Positions 1 through 9,879 of a DNA stretch of 12,620 nucleotides are shown here, piece by piece; the first letter of the stretch is position 1; each line of letters begins with the position of its first letter. Position numbers and translations under genes: made by a program. Under the pieces are notes generated by a model. The model had not been told where the DNA came from. It saw only the letters and a list, made by a program, of their open reading frames with translations, and searched no databases. This DNA comes from Rudaea sp. (GTDB lineage Bacteria; Pseudomonadota; Gammaproteobacteria; Xanthomonadales; Rhodanobacteraceae), in assembly GCA_025934455.1 (NCBI GenBank), contig JAICYA010000017.1, forward strand, positions 1-12,620, written 5' to 3'.

Positions 1-806
1 CAGATGACGAGCACACGGCGCACCAGCACCATGGCATCGTCGAGCGCGACCAGCGGGCTTTGCGCGTCGGCCTGGCCGTCGGCGGCAACGTCGGCGACGA
101 CGCTGGCGCGGCCGATCGCGTCGAGAAACCCAAGGTCGAGGTTCGCGTAACCGCGGGGATGCGCGCGGTGGTAGTCGCGCCAGGCGCTGAAAACCGCATC
201 GAAATTCGAGGCCAGCGCCAGTGCCAGCGCCATCAGGTGCGCGGGCAGCCAGTCGAGCAGTGCGGCGAACTTGCGCGCCAGCGCGGATTCGTCCGTGACG
301 GGCGCAGCGGCCAAAAGTTGCGCAAGGCGATACAAAAGCGCCCCGCAGGGGCCGAGCAGGGCGAACCAGAACAGCACGCCGAACCAGCGCGTGAGCGCTG
401 CAGCGAACGTCGCCGCAACCAGGTTTTCCGCGGCGAACGGCAACTCGGAATTGTCGCCATCACGGCGCAGTGCCTGCGCGGCAACGAGGCGCGCCGCACT
501 GTCCGGCGCCTTGTCGATCGCTTCGACGTCGCGCTCCAGATCGCGTGGACCCCAGCAGTAATAGAGCACGAGGACGGCGAACACGAATCCGACCAGGCCG
601 AACCACGACGTGCGCAAACCCGCCTGCACGAGCAAGCAGGCCAGCACCGGCAAGCCAACGCCGATCGCCAGCGCCACGCCGGGAGCGGGCGGCCCGAGCC
701 AGCTCAGCCATGCGCGCCACCACGAATAATCGCGCAGTCGCGCCAGGTCCGGCAGCACATGGGCGACGAACAGAATCAGCAGGATCGCAACGAGTTTGAT
801 CGCCAT
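1..806 (-). CDS. ampE: AmpE family membrane protein, 3' end missing
   Basis: The first 268 codons are visible; the gene continues past the left edge. AmpE is an inner-membrane protein linked to AmpD and to signalling of beta-lactamase induction and cell-wall recycling; its biochemical role is not settled. Hydrophobic segments are visible at about residues 2-18, 43-60, 67-84 and 141-166. The stretch 179-214 (KFAALLDWLPAHLMALALAL, then a W-R-D-Y-H motif) closely matches the AmpE core (E. coli has LDWVPVRL at this place). The family is usually about 280 residues, so probably only some 15 residues are lost. The ATG at 806-804 lies 9 nt after the nudC stop, with a purine-rich AAAGGG at about -12, so it is probably the last or next-to-last gene of the minus-strand operon. 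The usual ampD partner is not beside it. The family call is confident; the function is inferred from family. Confidence 0.8.
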   Translation of the reverse strand, partial: MAIKLVAILLILFVAHVLPDLARLRDYSWWRAWLSWLGPPAPGVALAIGVGLPVLACLLVQAGLRTSWFGLVGFVFAVLVLYYCWGPRDLERDVEAIDKAPDSAARLVAAQALRRDGDNSELPFAAENLVAATFAAALTRWFGVLFWFALLGPCGALLYRLAQLLAAAPVTDESALARKFAALLDWLPAHLMALALALASNFDAVFSAWRDYHRAHPRGYANLDLGFLDAIGRASVVADVAADGQADAQSPLVALDDAMVLVRRVLVI

Positions 807-815
807 GCGTGGATT

Positions 816-1781
816 CTACCCTTTCGTCTGCGCGGACGACGCAACGACATCCGCCAACTCGATCGCGGCGCCTTCGCGCAGCCAGTGCTCGATCAATTTG
901 TACGATACCGACAGCGGCGAGGAGATGCCGAGTGCGCCACTGCGGATTCCATCGACGAGTTCATCCGCGCCGAACCAGCGCGCTTCGGCGAGTTCGGATC
1001 CCAGCGTGATCGTCGCATCCTCGGCCTGCGCGGTGAAACCGAGCATGATCGAGGCCGGGAACGGCCACGGCTGCGAGGAATGGTAGTCGCATTCGCCCAC
1101 GCGCACGCCGGCTTCCTCGAACACTTCGCGGCGCACCGCGTCTTCCAGCGTCTCGCCCGGCTCGACGAAACCGGCCAATGTGGAAAAGCGCCGCTCCGGC
1201 CACTGCGGCCCGCGCCCGAGCAGGCAGCGCGTGCCATCGCTGACGATCATGATGACCGCCGGATCGGTGCGCGGGAATTGTTCGATGCCGCATTGTGGAT
1301 TCGTGCACCGGGCACGATGGCCGCCGGCTTCCAGGCGCAGCGGCGCGGCGCAGGCCGGGCAGAAGCGGGTGCGCTGCTGCCAGTGCGCGAGGCCGCGCGC
1401 ATAGGCGAACAGGCCGGCGTCGAAAGCCGGCAGGCTGGCGCCGGCGCTGCGCAGGTCGGCGAACACGCCGCCGGTTTGCGCGGCGGCGCGCGCTGCCGTG
1501 TCGGCATCCAGCGCCAGCGCGAAATGATCCGACGCCCCCGCACGCCCGAGAAAACTCGCCGCGCCGGACGCCAGGCGTTCACGGCCATCGCGATCGACGG
1601 CGAACAACTGCCGGCGATCGGCCGACAGCAGCGCACGGCCCTCCGCATCGAGCAGGAGGAAGCGCGCCTGCGCCGAATGCGCGTGTTCGGCAAGCCAGCT
1701 CTGGTTTTCGCGAAGATCGCTGGCGCGGTCGAGTTCCAGCGCCGCAAAAGCGTTCCCACGGCTGCGCGCGCTGGACATCAT
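816..1781 (-). CDS. nudC: NudC, NAD+ diphosphatase / NAD-capped RNA decapping Nudix hydrolase
   Basis: NudC hydrolyses NAD(H) to NMN(H) and AMP and also removes NAD caps from RNA 5' ends. With the ATG at 1781 the protein has 321 residues. A zinc ribbon is visible (Cys141-x2-Cys144 and Cys159-x4-Cys164), followed by the typical FPRTDPAVI. A complete Nudix box lies at about 204-226 (G-x5-E-x7-R-E-x2-E-E-x-G-V). The NudC signature SQPWPFPAS is at 236-244, where E. coli has Q instead of A. Start choice: an upstream GTG at 1814 would overlap erpA by 23 nt, whereas the tandem ATGs at 1781 and 1778 follow the erpA TGA by 10 and 13 nt. Neither start has a strong ribosome binding site, suggesting coupling to erpA translation. 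The family is certain; the exact start is less so. Confidence 0.93.
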   Translation of the reverse strand: MMSSARSRGNAFAALELDRASDLRENQSWLAEHAHSAQARFLLLDAEGRALLSADRRQLFAVDRDGRERLASGAASFLGRAGASDHFALALDADTAARAAAQTGGVFADLRSAGASLPAFDAGLFAYARGLAHWQQRTRFCPACAAPLRLEAGGHRARCTNPQCGIEQFPRTDPAVIMIVSDGTRCLLGRGPQWPERRFSTLAGFVEPGETLEDAVRREVFEEAGVRVGECDYHSSQPWPFPASIMLGFTAQAEDATITLGSELAEARWFGADELVDGIRSGALGISSPLSVSYKLIEHWLREGAAIELADVVASSAQTKG

Positions 1782-1791
1782 GCGGCGACGC

Positions 1792-2151
1792 TCACACGGC
1801 GAATGATGACCCACACCCGCACGTCGTCTTCGCGTTCGGGTTGCGGATCACGAACTGCGCGCCGTGCAAACTCTCGATGTAATCGACTTCCGCGCCCATC
1901 AGGTATTGCAGGCTCAACGGATCGACCACGAGGGTCACGCCGTCCTTGACCACGGCGAGGTCGTCGTCGGCGCGCTGCTCGTCGAACGTGAATCCGTACT
2001 GGAAGCCGGAACAGCCACCGCCGGAGATGTACACACGCAGGTTGAGATTCGGATTGCTCTCTTCCGCGATCAGCTCGCGCACCTTGTGCGCGGCCGCGTC
2101 GGTGAACACGAGCGGGGTTTCGAGCGAGAGGTAGTCCGGGGTTTCGTTCAT
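1792..2151 (-). CDS. erpA: ErpA, A-type iron-sulfur carrier/insertion protein
   Basis: This 119-residue HesB/IscA-family protein carries Fe-S clusters from the ISC scaffold to apo-proteins; ErpA is essential in E. coli for isoprenoid synthesis through IspG/IspH. The three ligand cysteines are visible, one in [11 protein letters not shown] and two in the C-terminal CGCGSSF. The N-terminal [15 protein letters not shown] and the following [11 protein letters not shown] are typical of ErpA. The ATG at 2151-2149 gives the usual length; reading in from the upstream ATG-like positions would add about 74 residues from the bactofilin gene's antisense frame and is rejected. It lies 31 nt downstream of the bactofilin gene and 10 nt upstream of nudC, so it is probably co-transcribed. 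IscA is the only close alternative, and the N-terminal and central sequence favours ErpA. Confidence 0.93.
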   Translation of the reverse strand: MNETPDYLSLETPLVFTDAAAHKVRELIAEESNPNLNLRVYISGGGCSGFQYGFTFDEQRADDDLAVVKDGVTLVVDPLSLQYLMGAEVDYIESLHGAQFVIRNPNAKTTCGCGSSFAV

Positions 2152-2182
2152 GCGTGCAAGATCGCGCCGCGGCGCGCGGAAT

Positions 2183-2593
2183 TCAAGAGGACGATGCCTT
2201 TTGCTCGGGTTTTGGGAGCTGCTTCGGCGGCTCGGCGCGATGCACCATCTTGCCGTTGATCTGCGCACCGGCCGACATTTCCAGCAACTTGTAGTAGACA
2301 TTGCCTTCCACGCGCGCATTGCTGGCCAGTTCCAGGCGCTCGGAGGCCGTGACATCGCCGGTGATCGCGCCATTGACCACGATATGCGGCGCCTGCACCT
2401 CGCCGGTGACGACGGCGTGCTCGGACAGGGTCAGCATCGCCTGCGGGCCATCGCCGCGAATCGCGCCTTCGATCTTGCCGTCGACGTGCAGGCGTCCGGA
2501 AAACACGATATCGCCCTTGATCGCGGTGCCAGACGCAATCAGCGTCGTGGTGTCGGTGGGCGCATTCGCGGGTTTGCGGTTATTGCTGAACAT
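2183..2593 (-). CDS. Bactofilin (polymer-forming cytoskeletal protein)
   Basis: The 136-residue protein has a short polar N-terminal tail (1-14) and a bactofilin/DUF583 beta-helix core of about residues 16-115. Visible core repeats include [39 protein letters not shown] and [20 protein letters not shown]. The tail at about 118-136 is rich in Pro, Lys and Glu. Bactofilins polymerise without nucleotide at the inner membrane and guide cell shape, peptidoglycan remodelling or pole assembly. The chosen ATG at 2593-2591 begins FSNNRKP and overlaps the 3' end of the upstream coiled-coil gene by 14 nt, which suggests translational coupling. No membrane segment is seen, so the upstream membrane-anchored protein is a plausible partner; that link is inference from operon context only. 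Typical length for the family. Confidence 0.9.
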   Translation of the reverse strand: MFSNNRKPANAPTDTTTLIASGTAIKGDIVFSGRLHVDGKIEGAIRGDGPQAMLTLSEHAVVTGEVQAPHIVVNGAITGDVTASERLELASNARVEGNVYYKLLEMSAGAQINGKMVHRAEPPKQLPKPEQKASSS

Positions 2594-3308
2594 CGGCGGG
2601 CTCCTGGTCGGCAAGCGCGTCGGTCCAGGTGAAATCCTGGACGGCGCGGCCCATGTCGCCGCCGGCATCGGCCTCGACATGGACCCGGTTGGGGGTGAAT
2701 CCGGTGGGCAGCATCACGGTCCCGCCCACTTGCTGGAAATACTTGAACGAGAACGGCAGTCCGGACGCGTCCTGGTTTGGCGCGAGATCGGTCCATGCCA
2801 ACGTCGCCAGCTTGCCGGCGCGAATGCCATCGACCGCGAGTTTCAGCCGGCCACTGGCGACCTGGCCAGACTTGAGCGTCTGCGTCAGCGTCACCGTGAA
2901 ATTGTAGACGCCCGGCGTTGCACCGGTGGCCATGCGCACGCCGTGCACGGCCAGACCTTCCGGCTTGCTGCGGCCATCCGTGAGTTTGCTGTAGAACGCG
3001 AGGTCCGCGCGCAGGCCGGCGATTTCCTCCTGGCGGTCGCGCAGGCTCTGCTGCAAATCGGCGTTCGCCGCGCGTGCCACCTGCTCCGCGCGTTCGGCGA
3101 TGGCGACCTTCTGCAGTTGGGCGTCATGATCCTTCTGTGCGCGCGCCGTGCCCAAGTGTTCATCAACGCCGACCAGCCAGTGCTGCAGCACCAAGGCACC
3201 GGCGAGCGAGGCCAGCCACAACAACGCGACGGCGAACGCCCAGCGCCAGCGCCGCGCGGGACGTTGCGTACGCACCACGAGGATGGGCGGTGGCAGAACC
3301 TTGGCCAT
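2580..3308 (-). CDS. Membrane-anchored coiled-coil protein, DUF6776-like
   Basis: The 242-residue protein has a basic N-terminus (RTQRPARRWRW), one membrane helix at about 24-46, a charged heptad-like region at about 50-107 (many Ala, Glu, Gln and Arg) and a C-terminal domain of probable beta structure (about 115-235, with alternating hydrophobic strands such as VYNFTVTLTQTLKSGQVASG). This is the layout of a type II membrane protein with a periplasmic coiled-coil stalk. It resembles the uncharacterised DUF6776 family by layout and by the L-A-F-Y-S motif ending the coil; this assignment is from memory and not verified. The ATG at 3308 lies about 36 nt downstream of a predicted transcription start, making it the first gene of the operon; no strong ribosome binding site is visible. 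A role with the overlapping bactofilin in envelope organisation is inferred. Confidence 0.75.
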   Translation of the reverse strand: MAKVLPPPILVVRTQRPARRWRWAFAVALLWLASLAGALVLQHWLVGVDEHLGTARAQKDHDAQLQKVAIAERAEQVARAANADLQQSLRDRQEEIAGLRADLAFYSKLTDGRSKPEGLAVHGVRMATGATPGVYNFTVTLTQTLKSGQVASGRLKLAVDGIRAGKLATLAWTDLAPNQDASGLPFSFKYFQQVGGTVMLPTGFTPNRVHVEADAGGDMGRAVQDFTWTDALADQEPADVQQ

Positions 3309-3350
3309 GGACAATGGTGCGGGAGCGGCACGTGGCCGGCGGAGCCAAGC

Positions 3351-3380
3351 GTTATAGCCGCCGCCGCGCGCGGGCGTCAA
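3351..3380 (-). promoter_or_regulatory. Sigma70-type promoter of the bactofilin-erpA-nudC-ampE operon
   Basis: On the minus strand, TTGACG (3380-3375) and TATAAC (3356-3351) are separated by 18 bases. Each hexamer matches 5 of 6 consensus positions. The start would be near 3344, leaving a leader of about 36 nt before the ATG at 3308. Confidence 0.65.
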
Positions 3381-3444
3381 GCGAACTGATCACGAAACCA
3401 TGCCTGTGCGACAATCGGCGCGTCGCCTGTTCGCGGAATCCGCC

Positions 3445-3867
3445 ATGCCCTATCTCTGGATCAAGGCCCTGCACGTCGTCTTCGTCGTGACCTGGTTCGC
3501 CGGCCTGTTCTACCTGCCGCGCCTGTTCGTCTACCACGCCGAATCCGCCGACGCGGCGGTGCGCGCGCAGCTGAAGATCATGGAACGGCGCCTGCTCATG
3601 ATCACGCATATCGGCGGCGCGCTGGCGGTCGTGTTCGGCATCTGGACCCTGGCGCTGGCGCCGGCCTTTCTCAAACAGCCCTGGCTGCACGCCAAGCTCA
3701 CCCTGGTCGTGCTGCTCGTCGCCTATCATTTTTATCTGGTACGCCTGAAGGACCAGTTCGCCGCCGACGCCTGCGCGCGATCCTCGCGCTGGCTGCGCGT
3801 ATTCAACGAAATTCCGGGAATCTTGCTGATCGCCATCGTCGTGCTTGCGGTGGTCAAGCCTGGCTGA
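3445..3867 (+). CDS. hemJ: HemJ, protoporphyrinogen IX oxidase
   Basis: HemJ oxidises protoporphyrinogen IX to protoporphyrin IX, the penultimate step of heme synthesis, in organisms lacking HemG or HemY. This 140-residue integral membrane protein has about four hydrophobic segments (roughly 5-25, 50-72, 82-98 and 120-137). It shows the family signature ALHVVFVVTWFAGLFYLPRL with His10, and HAKLTLVVLL with Lys84; these probably correspond to the conserved His and Lys implicated in heme binding and activity. The ATG at 3445 gives the usual family length and N-terminus. An upstream in-frame ATG at 3400 would add 15 polar residues not typical of the family. It is transcribed divergently from the bactofilin operon and followed by a hairpin. 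A promoter may exist in 3385-3413 (weak CTGATC and GACAAT), but this is not convincing. Confidence 0.9.
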   Translation: MPYLWIKALHVVFVVTWFAGLFYLPRLFVYHAESADAAVRAQLKIMERRLLMITHIGGALAVVFGIWTLALAPAFLKQPWLHAKLTLVVLLVAYHFYLVRLKDQFAADACARSSRWLRVFNEIPGILLIAIVVLAVVKPG

Positions 3868-3869
3868 CC

Positions 3870-3893
3870 GGCCGGTCGGTCCGGCCCCGTTTT
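3870..3893 (+). terminator. Probable intrinsic terminator after hemJ
   Basis: A perfect 6-bp GC stem (GGCCGG/CCGGCC, loop TCGGT) starts 3 nt after the hemJ stop and is followed by CCG and four T's. The T-run is short and set off by 3 nt, so termination may be partial. Confidence 0.5.
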
Positions 3894-3899
3894 CCGCCG

Positions 3900-3928
3900 T
3901 TTATCGGGCGCCGCCGAACCGGTATAGT
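3900..3928 (+). promoter_or_regulatory. Candidate promoter of the signalling gene pair
   Basis: TATAGT at 3923-3928 (5 of 6 matches) has TTTATC 17 bases upstream at 3900-3905 (3 of 6). The predicted start is near 3935, giving a leader of about 14 nt before the ATG at 3949. The -35 is weak, so an activator may be needed. Confidence 0.4.
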
Positions 3929-3948
3929 GCGGACAAACGGCGGAACCC

Positions 3949-6559
3949 ATGCACAAACAGGACGACACCCAACAAGCGGCGGAGCTGCGGCTGGCTTTCG
4001 TGCGGCACCTGCCCAAGCGCCTGGAGACCTTGCGCAAGCGCGGCTTGCGCCTGTGCACGCAGGGCTGGGACATCAACGCGCTGTCGATCCTGTTTCGCGA
4101 ATTGCAGACGCTCGCCGGTGCCTGCGGCCGCTACGGCCTGCTCGATGTCGGCGAACGCCTGTTCGCGATGGAAAATTTCCTCGCGCCGTTCGCGCAGAAC
4201 GTCACGATCCCGAACGTTGCGCAGACCGAAGCCTTCACGATGCAACTGGCGGGGCTGGACCTGCTGATCACGCAGCACGAGGAACGCCACATCGAACCGG
4301 CGGTCACCCAGGCCGCGCAACTGACGGTGGCGCCCGCGCGCGCCGGCAACTATCCGCTGCAGGTGACGCCGCCGCCGGAATACTGGAAGCGCTTCGGGCC
4401 CGCGCCCGCACGGCCGGCTCCGGCGACCATACCGAAACCGGCAACGCCAGCGCCCGCCGCGGTACCCGCGCAAAAACCGCCAGCGCCTGCGATACCCGTC
4501 GCGGCACCGGTTACGGCAGCGCCGACCACCGCCGAGCAACGCAAGGTGTTCCATTTGAGCGACGGCAACCCGCTGGCCTGCGAGATCGACCAGAAAATCG
4601 AGGCCGCCGGATACGAATTGACCCTGCTCGACCGCGTCGACGAACTCAAGGAAGTGCTCGCCGCGTTCGCGCCGCACCTCGTCGTCGTCGATGCGCCATT
4701 CCAGGACGCGCTCGAATCCGTCGGCGAAATGGTCAAGGCCGCGCGCGCGCGGCTGGGCCGGCGCCTGGCCCTGCTCGCGTTTTCCGATTCCGTCGAATTG
4801 CCGGTGCGCCTGCGCGCGATGCGTGCCGGCGCGGACAGCTTCATTCCGCTGCCGGCGCAGTCCGGCGACGTGATGGGCCGCATCGCCGAATTGCTGGATG
4901 CGGAAACATCCGATCCCTTCCGCGTGCTGATCGTCGAGGACGACCGTTCGCAGGCGATGTTCGCCGAATCGATCCTGCGCAAGGCCGGGATGCATACGCT
5001 GGCGGCGACCGATCCGCTCGCCGCGCTCGACCAGCTCGATGAATTCAAACCCGAACTGATCCTCATGGATTTGTACATGCCCAATTGCTCGGGCATGGAA
5101 CTCACCGCGATCATCCGCGAGCGCGAAGCGTTCATCAACACGCCGATCGTGTTCCTTTCGGGCGAGCACGATGAGGAAAAACACTTCGAGGCGCTCAATG
5201 CCGGCGGCGACGATTTCCTGTCCAAGCCGATCCGACCCAAGCACCTGATTTCCGCGGTGACGAACCGCGTGCGCCGCTCGCGCACGCTCGGCCGCCGCGC
5301 GCAGGCGAGCAATCCGCGCGACCCGGTGACCGGCCTGTACCAGCGCGCCCACGTCCTTGACCGGCTCAACGCGATGCTCGCCGGCGACGAGGCCGATGGC
5401 GGCCTGATCTACATCGAGCTCGACGGCGCCGGACAAATCCGCGAACGCATCGGCCTGACCAGTTTCGACGCGCTGTTCAACCAAGTTGGCGCCTTTCTCG
5501 CCGCGCACATCGGCGCGCACGATCTGGCCGCACGCTACGGCGACACCAGCTTCGTGCTGCTGTGCCAGGGCGACGCGGACGCGCTCGCGCGCCTGGCGAC
5601 GGATCTGCGCGAGCGCACCACGCGCGAGGTGTTCGAGCACGAAGGCAAGTCGCTCGCGGTGTCCCTGAGTTTCGGCATCTGCGGCTTCGGCGCGGGTCTG
5701 GGCGACGTCGGCACCATGCTCAACGCTGCCGAACGCGCGCTGGTGGAAGCGCGCACGCGCACGAACACCCACATTGGCGTCTATCGGACCGCAACCACGG
5801 CGCCGGCGACAGGCGACGAACCACTGGTCGAACTGATTCGCGCGGCGCTCAAGGCCGAGGATTTCCAGCTGCTGTTCCAGCCGATGGTGGCCTTGCAAGG
5901 CGGCGAGGACGAGCAATTCCAGGCCTTGCTACGCCTGCGCGGCGACGGCGGCAAACTGCACACGGCGGCCGAAATCCTGCCGGTGGCGGACAGCGCCGGA
6001 CTCGCTGCCGACATCGACCGCTGGGTGGTATCGCGCTGTCTGCTGGTAATCGCCGAGCGCGCGCGCCAGCACCGTCCGGTCACCCTGTTCGCCGGCCAGT
6101 CGATCGAGGCCGCGCGCGATCCGCAGCGGGCGGCGTGGATCGGGCAGATGCTGGAGACGCGGCGCCTGCCCGGCGAACGCCTGGTACTCGAATTCCGCCT
6201 GCCCGAAGTCATCTCGCATGTGCGCGAAGCGACCGCGTTCGCCACCGCCCTGCGCGCGTTGAACGTGGGCGTCTCGCTGGCCGCCATCGATGCGAATCCG
6301 GCCGCATTGCAACTGTTGCAGCACCTGCCGGCCAATTACCTGAAACTCGCGCAACGCTACAGCGGCACGGCACTGCGCGATCCGGCGTTGCACGAGGAAT
6401 TGCGCCAGATCGTGACGCGCGCGCACGACAGCGGCCTGCGCGTGATCGCACCGCTGATCGAGGACGCGCAAACCGCCTCGCTGCTGTGGACGACCGGCGT
6501 CGATTATCTGCAAGGCGATTTCATCCAGCAGGCCGGTCAGGACATGAGCTTCGACTTCC

Positions 6560-6576
<17 letters not shown>
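3949..6576 (+). CDS. Catalytically degenerate response regulator: Hpt-like, REC-like, REC, GGDEF, EAL
   Basis: This is an 875-residue cytoplasmic protein with no membrane segments. Domains in order are as follows. An Hpt-like helix bundle (about 10-115) has Gln53 where the phospho-His should be (ELQTLAGACGRYG). A Pro/Ala linker covers about 145-195. A REC-like domain (about 197-315) keeps Asp248 but lacks the conserved Lys. A standard REC (about 324-440) has acidic VEDD, Asp374 in LILMDLYMP and Lys in FLSKPI. A GGDEF domain (about 450-610) has GDTSF at 531-535 instead of GGDEF. An EAL domain (about 625-870) has QALLRL with Gln658 for the catalytic Glu, and its metal-binding DDFGTG and ExVE motifs are lost. 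It should neither make nor cleave c-di-GMP. EFRLPEV and GVDYLQGDF survive, and the MSFDF tail resembles FimX-type effectors. A phospho-controlled c-di-GMP receptor or scaffold is inferred. It overlaps the downstream kinase by 17 nt. Confidence 0.85.
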
Positions 6577-8971
<2,395 letters not shown>

Positions 8972-8981
8972 CCCCGGGCAA

Positions 8982-9491
8982 TCAGCCGGAAACGATGTCC
9001 AGATTCACGCTCGCGCGCAACGCTTCGGCCAGCGGCGCCAGATGCCGCAGGGCACGCTCGTAGACGTCGCGCTTGAACGGCACAACGTGGGCCAGCGGAT
9101 ACCAGAAATCCACCCAGCGCCACAGGTCGAACTCCGGCGAATCGGTGGAATCCAGACGCACATGCGTTTCCTGGCCGATGAAGCGCAGCAGGAACCACAC
9201 CTGCTTCTGCCCGATGCACATGGGCTTTTCCTTGTGGCGCAGGTATTTGTGCGGCAGGCGATAGCGCAACCAGCCGGGCGTCGCACCCAGCACTTGCACG
9301 TGCTCCGGACGCAATCCGGTTTCTTCTTCCAGCTCGCGGTACATGGCCTCCAGCGGCGTCTCGTCGCTGTTCATGCCGCCTTGCGGGAACTGCCAACCGT
9401 CCCGGTAGGCGCGCCGCGCCCAGAACACCGAACCGTCGTCGCGCACCAGGATGATGCCGACATTCGGGCGATAGCCATCCGGATCGATCAC
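8982..9491 (-). CDS. rppH: RppH, RNA pyrophosphohydrolase
   Basis: RppH removes pyrophosphate from the 5' end of primary transcripts and so opens them to RNase E decay. The 169-residue product begins (GTG)[14 protein letters not shown], the standard RppH N-terminus. The Nudix box sits at about 38-60 with G-x5-E-x7-R-E-x-E-E-E-T-G-L. WQFPQGG, the following GWLRYRLP and the late [18 protein letters not shown] are RppH hallmarks. Start: GTG at 9491-9489 has a GGAG at 9502-9499 with a 7-nt spacer. A further GTG at 9527 would add 12 residues without support. The E. coli protein has 176 residues, so the length is normal. It converges on the kinase gene with a 10-nt gap and no clear terminator between them. 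The usual ptsP neighbour is not seen. Confidence 0.95.
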   Translation of the reverse strand: MIDPDGYRPNVGIILVRDDGSVFWARRAYRDGWQFPQGGMNSDETPLEAMYRELEEETGLRPEHVQVLGATPGWLRYRLPHKYLRHKEKPMCIGQKQVWFLLRFIGQETHVRLDSTDSPEFDLWRWVDFWYPLAHVVPFKRDVYERALRHLAPLAEALRASVNLDIVSG

Positions 9492-9498
9492 ACGCAAA

Positions 9499-9502
9499 CT
9501 CC
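9499..9502 (-). promoter_or_regulatory. Ribosome binding site that fixes the rppH GTG start
   Basis: On the minus strand GGAG is placed 7 nt before the GTG at 9491. It supports the short RppH N-terminus over the upstream GTG at 9527. The nearby ATG at 9511 is out of frame. Confidence 0.7.
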
Positions 9503-9555
9503 GCAAATCATGCCCGGATTCTTCCACAGTGCCGCCGCCGCCGGCAACCGCGCCA

Positions 9556-9584
9556 TTTACCCGCTACCTCAGAGCCGCTAAACT
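9556..9584 (+). promoter_or_regulatory. Probable tRNA-Met promoter
   Basis: TTTACC (9556-9561) and TAAACT (9579-9584) are 17 bases apart, each matching 4 of 6 consensus positions. A GC-rich stretch follows the -10, as is common at stringently controlled tRNA promoters. The start would be near 9591, about 15 nt before the mature tRNA. Confidence 0.5.
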
Positions 9585-9605
9585 ACGCGGCCCGGCAACA
9601 CCCGT

Positions 9606-9682
9606 GGCTAGGTAGCTCAGACGGTTAGAGCGCGGCACTCATAATGCTGAGGTCGGCGGTTCGATCCCGCCTCTAGCCACCA
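9606..9682 (+). tRNA. tRNA-Met (CAT anticodon), elongator type, CCA encoded
   Basis: The 77-nt cloverleaf is complete. The acceptor GGCTAGG pairs with TCTAGCC (one G-U). The D arm is AGCTC...GAGC. The anticodon stem CGGCA/TGCTG encloses the loop CTCATAA, with anticodon CAT. The T arm is GGCGG-TTCGATC-CCGCC, then A and CCA. It resembles the E. coli elongator tRNA-Met, sharing GGCTA at the 5' end and ACTCATAATG in the anticodon arm. The G1-C72 pair excludes initiator tRNA. A lysidine-modified tRNA-Ile2 also has CAT and is the main alternative, but the acceptor and D loop fit Met better. The gene is intact although an integrase-bearing element begins just beyond it, as expected when insertion restores the 3' end. 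Confidence 0.93.
9661..9682 (+). other. Candidate attachment site (tRNA-Met 3' end)
   Basis: The T loop to CCA segment is the usual crossover site for tRNA-targeting tyrosine integrases. An integrase of that class lies 950 bases downstream and accessory genes follow. No second copy of this segment occurs in the window, so the other att site must be to the right of 12620 if this is correct. Confidence 0.45.
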
Positions 9683-9717
9683 ATAATTTACGCTTGACTT
9701 CAACCGGTTATCGTACG

Positions 9718-9745
9718 AAGAGCCCGCCAAGAACGCGGGCTTTTT
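9718..9745 (+). terminator. Intrinsic terminator downstream of tRNA-Met
   Basis: A 7-bp stem AGCCCGC (9721-9727) / GCGGGCT (9735-9741) with a 7-nt loop is extendable by A-U and G-U pairs at its base and runs into five T's (9741-9745). It lies 36 nt after the tRNA CCA. If the element joins at the tRNA end, this terminator is element-borne. Confidence 0.8.
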
Positions 9746-9752
9746 CGTTTCT

Positions 9753-9780
9753 GTGCCCGGTTCGTGCCCATTTCGTGCCC
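9753..9780 (+). repeat. Three GTGCCC direct repeats, 11-bp period
   Basis: GTGCCC occurs at 9753-9758, 9764-9769 and 9775-9780, each followed by a 5-bp spacer, the first two of which end in TTC. The 11-bp step puts them on one face of the helix. Another direct copy is at 9909-9914 and an inverted one at 9886-9891. Candidate arm-type sites for the integrase. Confidence 0.6.
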
Positions 9781-9809
9781 AAAACGCGCAGGCTGGACCC
9801 TCAAAAAAC

Positions 9810-9879
9810 GACCTTGGCACCTACACAACCGCGTGCAGGTCATTGCCGAGGTCGCCGCGGCGCCGAATTGACCTTGGCA
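9810..9879 (+). repeat. GACCTTGGCA direct repeats with an inverted near-copy
   Basis: Exact 10-bp copies lie at 9810-9819 and 9870-9879. Between them at 9844-9853 is TGCCGAGGTC, whose reverse complement differs at one base. The three copies may be binding sites for the excisionase-like protein or a second set of integrase sites; this is inference. Confidence 0.5.

Noticed and set aside
1782..1814. GTG start at 1814 for NudC
   Set aside because: It would overlap erpA by 23 nt and add 11 residues that do not look like the family; the ATG pair at 1781/1778 fits operon spacing.
60..1949. 629-codon open frame on the plus strand
   Set aside because: It is antisense to ampE, nudC and erpA, which are recognisable families; the translation is Arg/Gly/Ala-rich and has no known motif. 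Long antisense frames are common in GC-rich DNA.
3400..3444. Longer N-terminus for HemJ from the ATG at 3400
   Set aside because: Adds 15 polar residues before the conserved start of the family; the ATG at 3445 gives the normal 140 residues.
3901..5916. 671-codon open frame on the minus strand
   Set aside because: Antisense to the GGDEF/EAL-type gene; low-complexity Arg/Gly-rich translation, no ribosome binding site.
9606..9682. Initiator tRNA-fMet or tRNA-Ile2
   Set aside because: The first base pair is G-C, unlike initiator tRNA; acceptor and D-arm sequence fit the elongator better than Ile2, although Ile2 is not strictly excluded.
9753..9780. CRISPR-like array
   Set aside because: Units are 6 bp with 5-bp spacers; far too short for CRISPR, and no cas genes are near.
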